NCBI RefSeq assembly: GCF_030269925.1
Contig: NC_085123.1
Coordinates: 4,712,001-4,776,000, forward strand
DNA from: Bombyx mori
Lineage: Eukaryota; Arthropoda; Insecta; Lepidoptera; Bombycidae
Length of the DNA: 64,000 nucleotides
Direction of reading: 5' to 3'
Positions 1-10,256 of the stretch are shown here, one piece after another. Every line of letters starts with the position of its first letter. Positions within the stretch are counted from its first letter, which is position 1. The notes below the pieces were generated by a model. That model saw only the letters and a list, made by a program, of their open reading frames with translations. It was not told the origin of the DNA and searched no databases. The translations under genes and the position numbers were made by a program.

Positions 1-1170
1 TTTAAATATGGAGTGGACGCTTAAAGAAGACCGTGTTGCAGTTATTGCGTTGCATCGTTGCGGCTACGCGCCAATTCAAATTTTTAACATACTGAAATAT
101 TTGAATATAACCAAAAGATTCGTTTATCGTACCATCAAACGATACAATGAAGACTCTAGTGTAGATGACAAGTCAAGAAGTGGTCGCCCTCGGTCTGTTA
201 GGACTCCAGCAGTGATAAAAGCTGTGAAGGCGCGAATTCAAAGAAATCCCAAACGTAAGCAGAAACTGTTGGCCATTCAGATGGGGTTAAGCAGAACCAC
301 GGTGAAAAGGGTGTTAAATGAAGACTTAGGGCTTCGGGCATATCGAAGAAAAACTGGACATCGTTTGAATGCTCGTCTAATGGACCTGAGACTGAAGAGA
401 TGCCGCGCTTTCTTGAAGCGGTACGCGGGAAAAAAATATCGGGAAATTATTTTTTCGGATGAAAAAAATTTTATCGTAGAAGAGAGCTACAACAAACAAA
501 ATGATAAGGTGTACGCACACTGTAGTGAAGAAGCGAGCAACCGTATTCCGCGTGTCCAACGAGGTCATTTTCCATCCTCGCTCATGGTATGGTTGGGAGT
601 TTCTTATTGGGGCTTAACAGAGGTACATTTTTGTGAGAAAGGTGTAAAAACGAATGCAGTTGTGTATCAAAATACAGTCCTGACGAACCTGGTGGAACCT
701 GTTTCTCATACCCTGTTCAATAACAGGCACTGGGTATTCCAACAAGATTCGGCGCCAGCTCATAGAGCGAAGAGCACACAAGACTGGCTGGCGGCGCGTG
801 AAATCGACTTCATCCGGCACGAAGACTGGCCCTTCTCCAGTCCAGATTTGAATCCGTTAGATTACAAGATATGGCAACACTTGGAGGAAAAGGCGTGCTC
901 AAAGCCTCATCCCAATTTGGAGTCACTCAAGACATCCTTGATTAAGGCAGCCGCCGATATTGACATGGACCTCGTTCGTGCTGCGATAGACGACTGGCCG
1001 CGCAGATTGAAGGCCTGTATTCAAAATCACGGAGGTCATTTTGAATAAACTTTAGTGTCATAAGAATCTATGTTTTGTTAAGTTCATTTTGGTATATGAA
1101 TGGTTACATAATGAATAAACTTGTTTCAATTATTTTACATTAAACATGTGACAGAATTTATGACCTGACT
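1..1170 (+). mobile_element. mariner/Tc1-superfamily (maT-like) transposon, left end cut by window
   Basis: The transposase ORF begins 8 bp from the window edge, so the left terminal repeat is missing. Downstream of the stop there is about 120 bp of AT-rich sequence ending near 1144..1173 in ACATGTGACAGAATTTATGA followed by CCTGACTA, which looks like the inner-to-outer reading of a terminal inverted repeat next to a TA dinucleotide. The exact right end is inferred, because the matching left repeat cannot be seen. Confidence 0.8.
8..1048 (+). CDS. maT-like mariner transposase (DD37D), apparently intact
   Basis: A 346-residue DDE/D transposase that would catalyse cut-and-paste transposition into TA targets in the nucleus. 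Two helix-turn-helix regions occupy about residues 1-110 and are joined by the GRPR linker (about 58-61). The catalytic triad is visible as FSDEKNF (D151), QQDSAPAH (D247) and SPDLNPLDY (D285). The 37 residues between the second and third aspartate are the DD37D spacing of the maT clade, intermediate between mariner (DD34D) and Tc1 (DD34E). The length is normal for the family and no stop or frameshift interrupts the reading frame. The start is the first in-frame ATG. It is unrelated to the neighbouring GMC genes. Whether the element can move depends on the unseen left end. Confidence 0.93.
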   Translation: MEWTLKEDRVAVIALHRCGYAPIQIFNILKYLNITKRFVYRTIKRYNEDSSVDDKSRSGRPRSVRTPAVIKAVKARIQRNPKRKQKLLAIQMGLSRTTVKRVLNEDLGLRAYRRKTGHRLNARLMDLRLKRCRAFLKRYAGKKYREIIFSDEKNFIVEESYNKQNDKVYAHCSEEASNRIPRVQRGHFPSSLMVWLGVSYWGLTEVHFCEKGVKTNAVVYQNTVLTNLVEPVSHTLFNNRHWVFQQDSAPAHRAKSTQDWLAAREIDFIRHEDWPFSSPDLNPLDYKIWQHLEEKACSKPHPNLESLKTSLIKAAADIDMDLVRAAIDDWPRRLKACIQNHGGHFE

Positions 1171-1356
1171 AGGTATTATAGTTGATGCTGTACTGTAGAC
1201 TGCAAAGAGTTTCTGCCAATCTTTTTTTTTCTGATGACCTAAACTAACGTGGGAAAATCACTCTTAACGAAATCTTCACAATAAATCTGATAGAATATAT
1301 GCTTATGTCAAGGAATATATGGTATACCTCACTATAAAATTTATATTGCCTCATAA

Positions 1357-1771
1357 TCGTAGTGGGCTAAAGGATAAGATGTCCGGCACATTCGTATCTA
1401 GCGATGCACCGGTGTTCGAATCCCGCAGGCGGGTACCGATTTTTGTAATATAAATACGTACTTAACAAATGTTCACAATTGACCTCAACAGTGAAAGAAT
1501 AGCATCGTGTAATAAAAATCAAACCCGCAAAATTATAATTTGCGTAATTACTAGTGGTGGGATCTCTTGTAAGTCCGTACGGGTAGGTACCACCACTCCG
1601 CCTATTTCTGTCGTGAAGCTGTCGTTTCGGTTTGAATGGCAGGGCAGTCGTTGTAACTCACATCTCAAGGTGAGTGGCGGTATTTACGTTGTAGATGTCT
1701 ATAGGCTCCAGTAACCACTTAACACCAGGTGCGCTGTGAGCTCCTCCACCCATAAAAGCAATTTAAAAAAA
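1357..1771 (+). repeat. Bm1: Bm1 SINE, near full length, diverged
   Basis: A tRNA-like head with A-box region (GGGCTAAAGGATAAGAT) and B-box GTTCGAATCCC is followed by the Bm1 body and ends in an A-rich tail at about 1765. Several substitutions and a short deletion around 1610-1640 mark it as an old copy. Confidence 0.93.
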
Positions 1772-1887
1772 TCGGTGATATTGTGTCAAACAACAAGTGA
1801 CAGAGATCGCAGGAATACATTATTGGCAGATTGATTGAAACCAATTAAGTGGAGTCAAGTCTTGCAGTCGATATGAAGACGATGATG

Positions 1888-1980
1888 TTTCTTAGATGTG
1901 GGCGAGCTCACAGCCCACCTGGTGTTAAGTGGTTACTGAAGCCCATAGACATCTACGACGTAAATACGCCAACTACCCAT
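1888..1980 (-). repeat. Bm1: Bm1 SINE 3' fragment
   Basis: The last 90 bp or so of Bm1 in reverse orientation (GAGCTCACAGCCCACCTGG and CCCATAGACATCTACGACGT are recognisable). It is 5'-truncated, the usual form of a retroposed SINE copy. Confidence 0.88.
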
Positions 1981-2616
1981 GTGATAGGTAAACGAGCTTA
2001 GCTTCCCTTATGAGTCGTCTATTATCAAAGGTGGCAATCTGTGCATTTGGACAAAAAAATGTTATTGATATGTCAATACAGATTGATTTGAATATAATCG
2101 TCTCCTTCAAAGAATAGGGTTCAAAACCTGCATTAAATAAAGGTTAATAGTTAACCTGTTATTTATGTAAGATGTCGTTCCGAAGAGTTTTGTGACTGCC
2201 AATGGAATACAAAGTCAATAATTCGTTTTTCTGATTTACCAATAATTATCCAAAAGTCAGATTGCCGGCTTTGATAATAGTCGACTCTTATATCCGTTAT
2301 TTAATGAACATGTTTTTGTAGAACACGTACCTACTCGCAAACAAGGTTATTTATTACACGATTTTACGTCTCACATAAATTTAACGCAGATCGGAAGTGT
2401 CGACCCAAATCAACAGGCTTATACCTACTTCAAGAATGCAGATTAAGGTGTCGGTCGTTTCTATATTTCAATATAGAAGAAGGGAAATTGTTTTTTTTTT
2501 TCAAACACTTTCGATTATATCCATAACCAGCACATGAGCGTCTAAGGGCGTGTTTCATAACTAATAAAAGTCTTGACAAGGAGATCATATTAAAAATGCT
2601 TGTTTTTTTTAATTAT
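1981..2616. other. AT-rich intergenic DNA, nothing recognised
   Basis: No ORF above background, no splice-flanked exon and no repeat family that I recognise. Confidence 0.5.
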
Positions 2617-2700
2617 GATTGAGTAATTACTGGTGGCGTGGAGGCCTTTCCAGTTTCACCAGGACAGATGCAAGGGCTAAGCCCTGAGGCGCGGGACACA
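2617..2700 (+). repeat. Short dispersed repeat shared with 46438..46513
   Basis: The block containing GGAGGCCTTTCCAGTTTCACC, CAGGACAG and AGGGCTAAGCC recurs in diverged form at 46438..46513 (GGAGGCCTTTCTAGTCTTACC). It is an interspersed silkworm repeat whose class I cannot assign. Confidence 0.55.
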
Positions 2701-3045
2701 AAACGTTATGATTTTCTCTGAAAACCACCAATTATTCATTAACTGTTATCTTTATTTTCAATTACTTAATTTCCTTCACTGACCCTTTTAACTTAATTGC
2801 TGTTGATGGACAGATCAGCTCAGTCCAATGGCTACTGAAGTCGATAAATATCATATGAATATTACCAGCCTTGTCACGAAGTCGAAGCCTGAATCATATC
2901 GTATTTATAATGGTTTTCCTACCCAGCAACCCAAAGTCCACGTACCGTACCTAACAGGTGTGTTCCGCATATTTATAAAAAAATCGGGTTTCATTTTTAT
3001 TAGACCATGTCATTGCCTATACGTTTACGTCGTTTGTAACCTCTT

Positions 3046-3460
3046 ATGTATTTATTTATTTATTTATTTATTTATGTACACACAAAAAAGAAGACATAGT
3101 ACAGAGTAATAGGAAAGTTATGTACAAAGGCATTGCTTATTTCTTTAAGAAATCTCTTCCGGCAGACCTGCGAGTTATGAGAATGATAATTAAAAGTGAT
3201 GAGTGTGTGTAGAACAGCTAAAATAACAAATACAACATGAGAATTATAGTAATGCACATACACATAGCAAATATTGTTAAACTTTAATACAAAATATTAT
3301 AAGCAACATAGTATATACGAAGAGTATAGAACAATGATCATTCGGTTGATTAGAGATAGAATTGTTTGACCTTGTATTTAAAAACAAAAAAAGACTTGCA
3401 AACTCGGGTGTCAGCCGGCAACGAATTCCACAGTCTCACCTCTACGATACGCCTTTAGAA
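3046..3460 (-). mobile_element. 5'-truncated non-LTR retrotransposon (LINE 3' end)
   Basis: Read on the minus strand, 3452..3346 encodes a typical LINE ORF2 C-terminus (VRLWNSLPADTRVCKSF ending FKYKVKQFYL and a stop). An AT-rich 3' UTR follows and ends in a (TAAA)n-type tail at 3046..3076. It lacks the reverse transcriptase domain and is dead. Confidence 0.7.
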
Positions 3461-3598
3461 ATATACATAAAAATTATTATCTGCCGTAACATTTTAACCA
3501 CAAATCACTTAATGCAAATATACTGCTTTCTTTTCCACTAGTCCTTTACTATTACTACTGTCTTGAAAATCAGAGAGATGTTATCTCAACGTTACTGA

Positions 3599-3836
3599 CG
3601 ACAGGGTCTTTTGTGAACCTGCCTGGTTAGGAACCACCACCCAGCCTATTTCTACTGCGAAGCATTTTCCGGTTCGGAGAGTGGGTCAGTCATATAATAG
3701 AATTAATACTTAAGCCTCATGTCTCAAGGTGCTCACGCATTTGCGTTGCCATGTCTTTGAGCTCCACTAATCGCTTCACACCAAGCGAGCCGTAAGCTTA
3801 TTCACCCGTCATTCAATAAAGCAAACTATAAAACAG
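3599..3836 (+). repeat. Bm1: Bm1 SINE, 5'-truncated and strongly diverged
   Basis: Matches the 3' half of Bm1 (ACCACCACCCAGCCTATTTCT, ATGTCTCAAGGTG, AATCGCTTCACACCA) with many substitutions and a tail at 3826..3836. Confidence 0.78.
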
Positions 3837-4313
3837 CTGTGTTATTTTCGTTTACAATCAAAACCATATATGGTTAATTACTATTTAAATGTTTCTAAAC
3901 TGTTAAGCTTGATTTAGTAAATAGTACTATACTCCTAGATATAACAACACTAGGTACTTAGTAAATGTTCGTTTTAGAATACTCGCAAATAAAATATCTT
4001 AGGCCGAACATATTTTGAACCACATAATAATTTAAAAGCTTATTAACGAACACAACCGCAGTCCACTGCATTATCAATGTTTGTAGAAGAGATATTTTTG
4101 TCCGAAAGCAAACATCGAGACCACTTATCCAATATTTTCGACTAAGATAAGTCAGTGTTTGCCCAATTAATCATTTTTAAAAGATCGTCTTAAAAAAAAC
4201 ATGCAGTCAAACTTAAGATGGTTTTATTGCTATTGGATAGATATAGTCTTAGATTGAGGCTGATAATAATAAAAATGATCTGTGGCAATATTATTGTTTT
4301 TATGAATATCTGG
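3837..4313. other. AT-rich spacer downstream of GMC gene A
   Basis: No coding potential or repeat family recognised. Confidence 0.5.
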
Positions 4314-4421
4314 CTTTTTTTTATTGCTTAGATGGGTGGAAGAACTCACAGGCCACCTGGTGTTAAATGGTTACTGGAGCCCATAGACATCGACAACGTA
4401 AATGCGCCACCCACCTTGAGA
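4314..4421 (-). repeat. Bm1: Bm1 SINE 3' fragment
   Basis: A poly-T start (the A-tail on the minus strand) followed by the Bm1 3' end in reverse, to about CACCCACCTTGAGA. It lies just beyond the predicted polyadenylation signal of GMC gene A. Confidence 0.9.
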
Positions 4422-4447
4422 AGTGAAGAAATGCATTAACATATTTT

Positions 4448-4453
4448 TTTATT
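4448..4453 (-). terminator. Polyadenylation signal AATAAA of GMC gene A
   Basis: AATAAA on the minus strand, about 80 nt after the TAA stop of the terminal exon, is the nearest canonical signal. This is inferred from position. Confidence 0.5.
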
Positions 4454-4534
4454 GTTGTTCTATATTTGACAATTATTTAAACTATGTAAAATGAACTATA
4501 TCTACTACATTGCAAGGTTTAGCCATTGTTTTTT

Positions 4535-6124
4535 TTATATTGAGTACTGCTTTTCCTTTGAGTAATCTTCCTTTACGATTGCAGCTCCTCTTTCTCCGAT
4601 CATAGCACAAGCAGCGTTTGTATTTCCACTAATTTCATTCGGCATTACGCTAGCGTCTATAATTCGAAGCTTAGCAACACCGAAGACTTTCAAACGACTA
4701 CTCACAACTGAAGTCTTTGGTTCTACGCCCATTTTACAAGTACCAACCGGATGGTATACAGTCGTTACCAGATTCAAACATATACATTTCCAATATTCAG
4801 CACTGTCCAATTCATAACCATTACACGGCTCCAAATTAATACGACCGAGAAACCCATTTATAGATTTAAAATATGTTGTTCTTGTGATTTTCGTTAGCAT
4901 TTTGACACCGCGTACGCATGATCTCAGATCTCTTGGATCGCTAAAATAGTTGGTGTAAATTAGGGGAGGATCTTTAGGATTATTAGAACGTAACCGAATG
5001 TAACCTTTTGAATGTGGATGCAAAAGTGTTATCGCGAAATGATACAGAGCGTGGTTAGTATTTAGCTTTGAAATAGAATTTACGACGGATTGCTTATAAC
5101 CGCGTTTTTCAAAGGCTTCGCGAACCGAGGATGTATTTTTTTCATATAAGATAAGAAAAGATTGGAATTTAGGATATGGTAAATTGGGGTCATCGGTATA
5201 CAAAGCAGCAATGCCTGGAGAGCTAATGTATGCTAAAGGGCCACTGCGGTTGTATAGATATCTAATTATATCAAAATTACGTTCAGCTTCACTCTTCTTT
5301 TTTTTTGGCTTATCACCATAAACTGTAACTGGTACAATAGCGTGATCCTGAAGATTCTTCCCAACCATCGGAGAATCTACTTTGCATGAAATTCCTTTTG
5401 AACTCAGTTGATCTTCGGGACCTATTCCTGATATCATCAATATTTGAGGTGTATTAATTGTTCCTGCACTCAAAATCACTTCTAAATTTGCGTAAAATGT
5501 CTTCTTTTGTCCTTGTACTTCTACTTCTACTCCTTCAACAGTTTTAGTCACAGAATCTATTAAGATTTTAGTAACAAAAGCATTTGTTATAATTTTTAAA
5601 TTCTTTCGTTTCTGTATCGTGTTTAAATACGCTTTAGCTGTGCTTACTCGTCTACCATTACTTCCGTTAATTTTAAATTTTCCTGACCCGAACGCATTTA
5701 GAGCACTTATATCGCAATTTCGTCGGAAGCTGATTTCGTCAAAGGAATTTATGACGCTTTCTATTAAATGCTCGTTTGTACTGTTCAGACTATTTATGAT
5801 AAGGTTGCCGTTGAGGCCATAGTTTCTCCTAATAAATGGATTCCGCAACTGGGAAGCATCCTGTAAACTTTCGAGTTTCTTATAAAAATATCTCACTATT
5901 TTTGGATGCCATTCTTTGTTCCCAGCGTCGTACCATCGTTGGAAATCAAAATCGTGTCCTTTAAAGTAAATCATTCCGTTGATACCACCGCTGCCACCAA
6001 GCATTTTTCCTCTTGGCCAAATCACCGTACCATTAACGAAACCTTGGCTTGATCTTCTATCATTCTCAGTTATATAATTCCAATCGTATTTTGACCCTAT
6101 AAGTTGTTGATCTAGTGCTATGAT
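4535..6124 (-). CDS. GMC oxidoreductase gene A, terminal exon (FAD-dependent, glucose-dehydrogenase-like)
   Basis: Exon 4 of a four-exon gene on the minus strand, encoding 529 of about 613 residues. GMC enzymes oxidise an alcohol or sugar using FAD; many insect members are secreted or cuticle/immunity related, but the substrate cannot be read from sequence. GMC signature 1 (WPRGKMLGGSGGINGMIY) lies near the exon start, signature 2 (GTINTPQILMISGIG) in the middle, and the catalytic His in VYHPVGTCKMG with its partner Asn in GNTNAACAMIGERG near the C-terminus. The acceptor CTTTCAG is at 6125..6130, and the reading frame runs upstream of the first ATG (at 6025) through IIALDQQ to that acceptor, so the ATG is internal. 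All core motifs are intact. Gene B at 15726..29892 is its paralogue with the same exon plan. Confidence 0.93.
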   Translation of the reverse strand: MIALDQQLIGSKYDWNYITENDRRSSQGFVNGTVIWPRGKMLGGSGGINGMIYFKGHDFDFQRWYDAGNKEWHPKIVRYFYKKLESLQDASQLRNPFIRRNYGLNGNLIINSLNSTNEHLIESVINSFDEISFRRNCDISALNAFGSGKFKINGSNGRRVSTAKAYLNTIQKRKNLKIITNAFVTKILIDSVTKTVEGVEVEVQGQKKTFYANLEVILSAGTINTPQILMISGIGPEDQLSSKGISCKVDSPMVGKNLQDHAIVPVTVYGDKPKKKKSEAERNFDIIRYLYNRSGPLAYISSPGIAALYTDDPNLPYPKFQSFLILYEKNTSSVREAFEKRGYKQSVVNSISKLNTNHALYHFAITLLHPHSKGYIRLRSNNPKDPPLIYTNYFSDPRDLRSCVRGVKMLTKITRTTYFKSINGFLGRINLEPCNGYELDSAEYWKCICLNLVTTVYHPVGTCKMGVEPKTSVVSSRLKVFGVAKLRIIDASVMPNEISGNTNAACAMIGERGAAIVKEDYSKEKQYSI

Positions 6125-6390
6125 CTGAAAGAAGTATTAAATAGTTTTTTTTGGCGTAGTGATTGTTTTATAGCATTGTAAATTATTATTAGATATTCGG
6201 CTTTGAGAACGATCTTTTCATACTTTGCATTAAATGTGAACAAAAAAAGAAAGTCGATAATACATTGTGCAGTGAATTATGTTAGGAATTTGCTTTATCT
6301 AGCTCTAAACATTGTTTGCATAGCATATTTGGATAAATAATAATTTAATTGATTTTGGAACAGTGAAATAGAGACTTAAAAATCACTCAC

Positions 6391-6524
6391 ATTACTTTCC
6401 ACGGGAGGTAAGCCACCAGCTTCTAATAATAAAATATTCCAGTTTTTTATCTCGCTTAATCGATTGGCTACAATAGATCCACAGGTTCCAGCCCCTACTA
6501 TTATGAAATCGAATCTCGATTTAT
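6391..6524 (-). CDS. GMC oxidoreductase gene A, exon 3 (FAD-binding fold)
   Basis: A 134-nt exon bounded by an acceptor (TTTTCAG, 6525..6531) and a donor (GTGAGT, 6390..6385). It encodes the ADP-binding beta-alpha-beta unit, [20 protein letters not shown], followed by [10 protein letters not shown], the N-terminal FAD dinucleotide motif of the GMC family. Phases fit exons 2 and 4 without adjustment. It has the same length and phase as the equivalent exon in gene B. Confidence 0.92.
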
Positions 6525-6568
6525 CTGAAAATGTAATTTTAACTTACACTTACTGGTTACTTCTAACT

Positions 6569-6806
6569 TACTGATGGTAGGACCTCTTGTGAGTCCGCTC
6601 GAGTAGGTACCACCGCCCTGCCTATTTCTACCGATAATGCGTTTCGGTATGAAGGGTGGGGCAGTCGCTGTAAGTATACTTGAGACCTTAGAACTTATAT
6701 TTCAAGGTGGGTGGCGCATTTACGTTGTAGATGTCCATGGGCTCCAGTAACCACTTAACACCAGGTGGGCTGTGAACTCGCCCAACCATCAAAGCAAAAA
6801 AAAAAA
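6569..6806 (+). repeat. Bm1: Bm1 SINE, 5'-truncated
   Basis: The 3' half of Bm1 with an A-tail at 6796..6806, inside the intron between exons 2 and 3 of GMC gene A, antisense to that gene. Confidence 0.93.
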
Positions 6807-6863
6807 CTTTTGCTAGTCAGTTTTTTTTGCCTTTCTTCTGGTAACTCAAGGACTTATACTAGA

Positions 6864-6956
6864 TTCACCGAACTTGTAGGCGAGCTCGTGGAGCTCAGCC
6901 TGAGAGAGTTTGCTAACATCTTCCTTAGCATGAGCAGTGCTTTGCTGAACACATCT
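6864..6956 (-). repeat. Jockey-family 3'-UTR fragment
   Basis: Diverged copy of the 3' UTR of the jockey element at 18445..27955 (GAGCTCAGCCTGAGAGAGTTT, AGCAGTGCTTTGCTGAA), in intron 2 of gene A and in the same orientation as that element. Confidence 0.72.
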
Positions 6957-7326
6957 TAGTCAGTAACGTCCTTAAAAGTATTTAATTTATATTCGACTGC
7001 TTCATTAACATTTTAATTTTAATTGCTAATTTGCAAATGTGTATGTATAATATGTATACTATTATAGCAATTTTCAAATTCAAAAAATAAACTAACGATA
7101 GTCATTTTACTTAAAAAGATATTAAACTGAAATCTATTGTCGTTTAAATAAAATTGGTAATGCCACAAAGAAACAGAAAAATAAGCAAAGAAAAGTTACG
7201 TACAAAGACACTGCTTGTTATTTCCAATGAAAAATCGTTTTCAGCCAGGATAGAAAAAAACGATAACATAAAATTTAATTGAACAGATACAGAAAACAGA
7301 ATTTATTATTTCGATTTTAAGCTTAC

Positions 7327-7445
7327 CAGATACAATGGCGTCTGGAGGCCAGTCTTCTGTTAACAAACACTGCGCTGCAGCAAAAAACTGCAGGGCGGAA
7401 GAAAACAATTCTGGGACTGCACCGACGGTTGGTGACAAACAGGAA
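7327..7445 (-). CDS. GMC oxidoreductase gene A, exon 2
   Basis: A 119-nt exon with acceptor AATAG (to 7446) and donor GTAAGC (7326..7321). It encodes SCLSPTVGAVPELFSSALQF then FAAAQCLLTEDWPPDAIVS, the hydrophobic N-terminal stretch that insect GMC proteins carry before the FAD fold; it may act as a signal peptide or anchor. An in-frame TAA lies just upstream of the acceptor, so translation must start in an earlier exon. Gene B has the same exon at 28115..28233 with identical length. Confidence 0.88.
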
Positions 7446-8845
7446 CTATTTGTGTATCTATTTTAAAAGGATTTGTACTTTCTCATATATACAAAAGAAT
7501 AATATCTTCTTTTGTTTGGACTTTATCTACACTTAGGCACATGATTTAGGCAATAATAATAATAATGTTTTTATTGCAAGTAACCATGACTCATATAAAT
7601 TGTTAATAAGACTTAGACCTATGTTAGTAGTTATATTTACATCACAATGAATTACTGTGGTAACATCCCATGGGAGATGGCACCACAGCGACCCATGTAT
7701 ACACAGTACAGCCTGCTTGCGATCATGAAAAAAAAAATCATTCATCATCTATGGGATTGAAAACTTGATATAGTTGTTGTACAAGGCATTCCTGGTTTCC
7801 GAGAATAGTTTCGTTATAGCAGCAGCGAAACATGATCGAGTTTTAGCATACATGTTCAGAAAACAGTGTATTCTAAAACATATTATACACATTTAACAGT
7901 TAAGTATAATATAATATTTTAAATTTACAATTGTCTATATTTTCACGGCATGAAGAAAGTTTTTTTTTGACAGACTACGAGTTGTTACCGGAACCAATAG
8001 ACATCAACAACCTAAATGCCTTCACGTGCCTTGAGACATGAGTTCTATAGGCGGGACGATGATGCCTACGCTATGGGTATGGGAAGGGACCTACCCATGC
8101 GTGCCTACAAGATGTCTTATCACCAATAAATAATATTATTCTATAATTTTTTGTAGAGTTTCTGTTAATATGATGTATTTTTATGTGAATTGGACTTGGG
8201 ATGGTAAATTGGCTATAATGCTATTTATTTATTACCTTACTATTTTATTCTCCATTGATAATTTTTCCAACATAATTTAATCAATAATAACATAATTGAA
8301 TACATAATATGCTGTATTTATTATAAGAATAAAAACATAAATATTATTCAATAAACATTCTATACATATTTGTTATATGACAAGTGAATGTATCACATTT
8401 ATTTTGAATATTTCTCAAATTACAGTAATAAAATTAAGGTATTAAATAAAATTTATTTGGCCTTATTTTTTACTCTAACATTCACTTATTGTATCAAAGA
8501 TTTCTTTTTATTTTTATACATATAATTCACGTAAACAAATACTAAAACAATGGAGTTACAAATCAAAACAATATTTGATTCTTCTTTCAAGCCATTCGCG
8601 AACATAAATTAAATGCGTGTTAAGTTAGACAAATTGGAATCTGCCTACGAGATTTAAACACCGGCAAATTCAAAACAATCAATACAAGTAAACTAGACTT
8701 ATTATTATTTAGGCCACAACGACTTCAAAACATTTCTCCACCTTCTACAATATTTATAAGGCTATTCTTTGACACTCATATGACATAAGTTTAAAACAAA
8801 CAGCCTTTTTTTTAATTGAATATGTCTACAGAAAAATTAACTCAC
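7446..8845 (-). other. Predicted intron 1 of GMC gene A
   Basis: AT-rich, 1.4 kb. It contains a minus-strand (AAT)n-tailed sequence near 7553..7748 of unknown class and a decayed reverse Bm1 fragment at about 7963..8128 (AATAGACATCAACAACCTAAA, TACCCATGCGTGCCTACAAG). Nothing else recognised. Confidence 0.45.
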
Positions 8846-8889
8846 CGACACATTTGAAACGTTCGTTCTTTCACAACAAGCAAAACAAT
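8846..8889 (-). CDS. GMC oxidoreductase gene A, predicted first exon (starts translation)
   Basis: ATG TGT CG is followed directly by a consensus donor GTGAGT at 8845..8840. Spliced to exon 2 at 7445, it gives MCRSCLSPTVGA in the correct phase. The coding part is 8853..8846; the rest is 5' UTR back to a predicted transcription start at about 8889. Support comes from gene B, where an independent exon at 29818..29892 supplies MSC to the homologous position with the same phase, and from the TATA/initiator pair just upstream. This is prediction from splice signals; no transcript evidence is available. Confidence 0.62.
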
Positions 8890-8921
8890 GAACCTTGTTC
8901 AGTTTTATTCACCCGCTTATA
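8884..8921 (-). promoter_or_regulatory. Predicted core promoter of GMC gene A (TATA plus initiator)
   Basis: On the minus strand TATAAG occupies 8921..8916 and the initiator-like TCATTG occupies 8891..8886, with its A at 8889. The 32-nt distance from the TATA T to the initiator A is the usual spacing. It sits immediately upstream of the predicted first exon. Confidence 0.5.
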
Positions 8922-9577
8922 TCGTTGATAAAACCGAGTCACGGCTAATTGAACGATATTGTACAATAAAATTAAAACATTTAAACTATCTAGTCAAATT
9001 GTAACCTTTGTTTTTATCTATTGCAGTATTAAAACAAAACGTATTATAGTTGTGGTAGAGCACATTTTGAATCCTAGAGTTAATAATAACCTTCCTGTCT
9101 ATAAGCATGTCAGGTGCCCCCTTAAATATTAAGTGAATTATCTCTGGGTGCCACCTCGGTTCGAAGGAATAAATAGTAATTATCTAAAGACGGTGGAAAG
9201 GCCTTCGTTCACCAGTGATCCAAAAGATAATACAATACCAATAAATACATATAGCACAACATTTGGAACGTCAATTTTACATCTTAATGTGACTATAATT
9301 ATCACTAGCAATTTACGAGAAATATCTCCGCCTATTATAGGAATGCTTGAAAAAGTATATTAGGTACTGACAATTTACAAAAACCTTATATTATAACAAT
9401 GTTTGAAGAAGTGTAATAAATGGACATTTAATTTTGGATAATTTAAGGTTTTTTTTTAAGTATGTTTTTTTAAACAGTTATATTTCTCTAGAAATTGTTT
9501 CTAAGTCTCTCCATTTTATATAATGCATCATTGTTACATGATATTCGTCTTTACATTTAATCTAGTGTAGTTTAAAC
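8922..9577. other. Intergenic DNA upstream of GMC gene A
   Basis: AT-rich. A 76-codon ORF at 9133..9363 matches no family I recognise and has no clear gene signals. Nothing else supported. Confidence 0.45.
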
Positions 9578-9693
9578 GGTAGGCAGCGGCTTGGCTCTGC
9601 CCCTGGCATTGCTGACGTCCATGAGCGACGGTAACCACTCTCCATCAGGTGGGCCGCATGCTCGTCTGCCTATACGGCAATAAAAAAAAAAAA
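9578..9693 (+). repeat. LINE 3' tail, GGTAGGCAGCGGCTTGG family
   Basis: The terminal 115 bp of a common silkworm non-LTR retrotransposon: GGTAGGCAGCGGCTTGGCTC, the CACCATCAGGTGGGCC-type core, CTCGTCTGCCTA and a poly-A tail. Other copies at 14062, 29520, 40199 and 40752 show that it continues upstream into a LINE ORF. Confidence 0.85.
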
Positions 9694-9703
9694 GTTTTTC
9701 AGT

Positions 9704-10256
9704 AAGGAGTCTTTGTAGCCATTTGATTCTACTTAAGACCATGTCTGGCTGGCAGTAATGAGCTGTGAGTCGAAATAAACGATGGCATACTCGATATAAT
9801 CCCCTAAAGTTAGCAGCACTCCCAAGGTCACCTTCATCCACCCCCACCCCTACTCCCAAGATACCAAAACACCGTAGATCAGAGAGTGCGGTTATCCGTG
9901 ATCCGGTTGCTCTTTCGATCGACTCGTCTAGAGCAGCTTCTACATCGTCTTTTTGATTCGCTCTCGTCGATTCCCCAAATCCAAAATCAGGGAACCAGAA
10001 TTGGGGCGAGATTCCTTTCCTGGCTCCGAGCCCGATGACTATGAGTTTCTCACAAACACAGCCCAATGAGTTTCTTGTCGGATCTTTTCAGTAGGTCCCG
10101 ATTCCCATCCCGTGGTAGATTCTGCGAAGCACTGCTCTTGCTAGGGTTGGTGTTAGCAAATTCTTTCAGGTTGAGCCCGTGAGCTCACTCACCCGTCCGG
10201 GCGTAGCTGGAATAACCTCATAGGCTACCGGCGAATAGGTAGGGAAAAAGAAAATA
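9704..10256 (+). mobile_element. 5'-truncated jockey-family retrotransposon
   Basis: 10061..10256 is the jockey 3' UTR (GCGAAGCACTGCTCTTGCTAG, then TAGGGAAAAAG at the end). The preceding 350 bp in the plus frame weakly resembles the C-terminus of the jockey ORF2 at 18651 (PKHRRSESAVIRDPVALSID against the arginine-rich RRRRPKHVITDP stretch). A decayed, 5'-truncated relative. Confidence 0.62.

Noticed and set aside
6025..6025. ATG at 6025 as the start codon of GMC gene A
   Set aside because: The frame is open upstream to a splice acceptor and the FAD-binding exon is required, so this Met is internal.
9572..10066. 164-codon ORF on the minus strand
   Set aside because: It is antisense to a truncated jockey-family copy and a LINE tail; its start and end coincide with those repeats.
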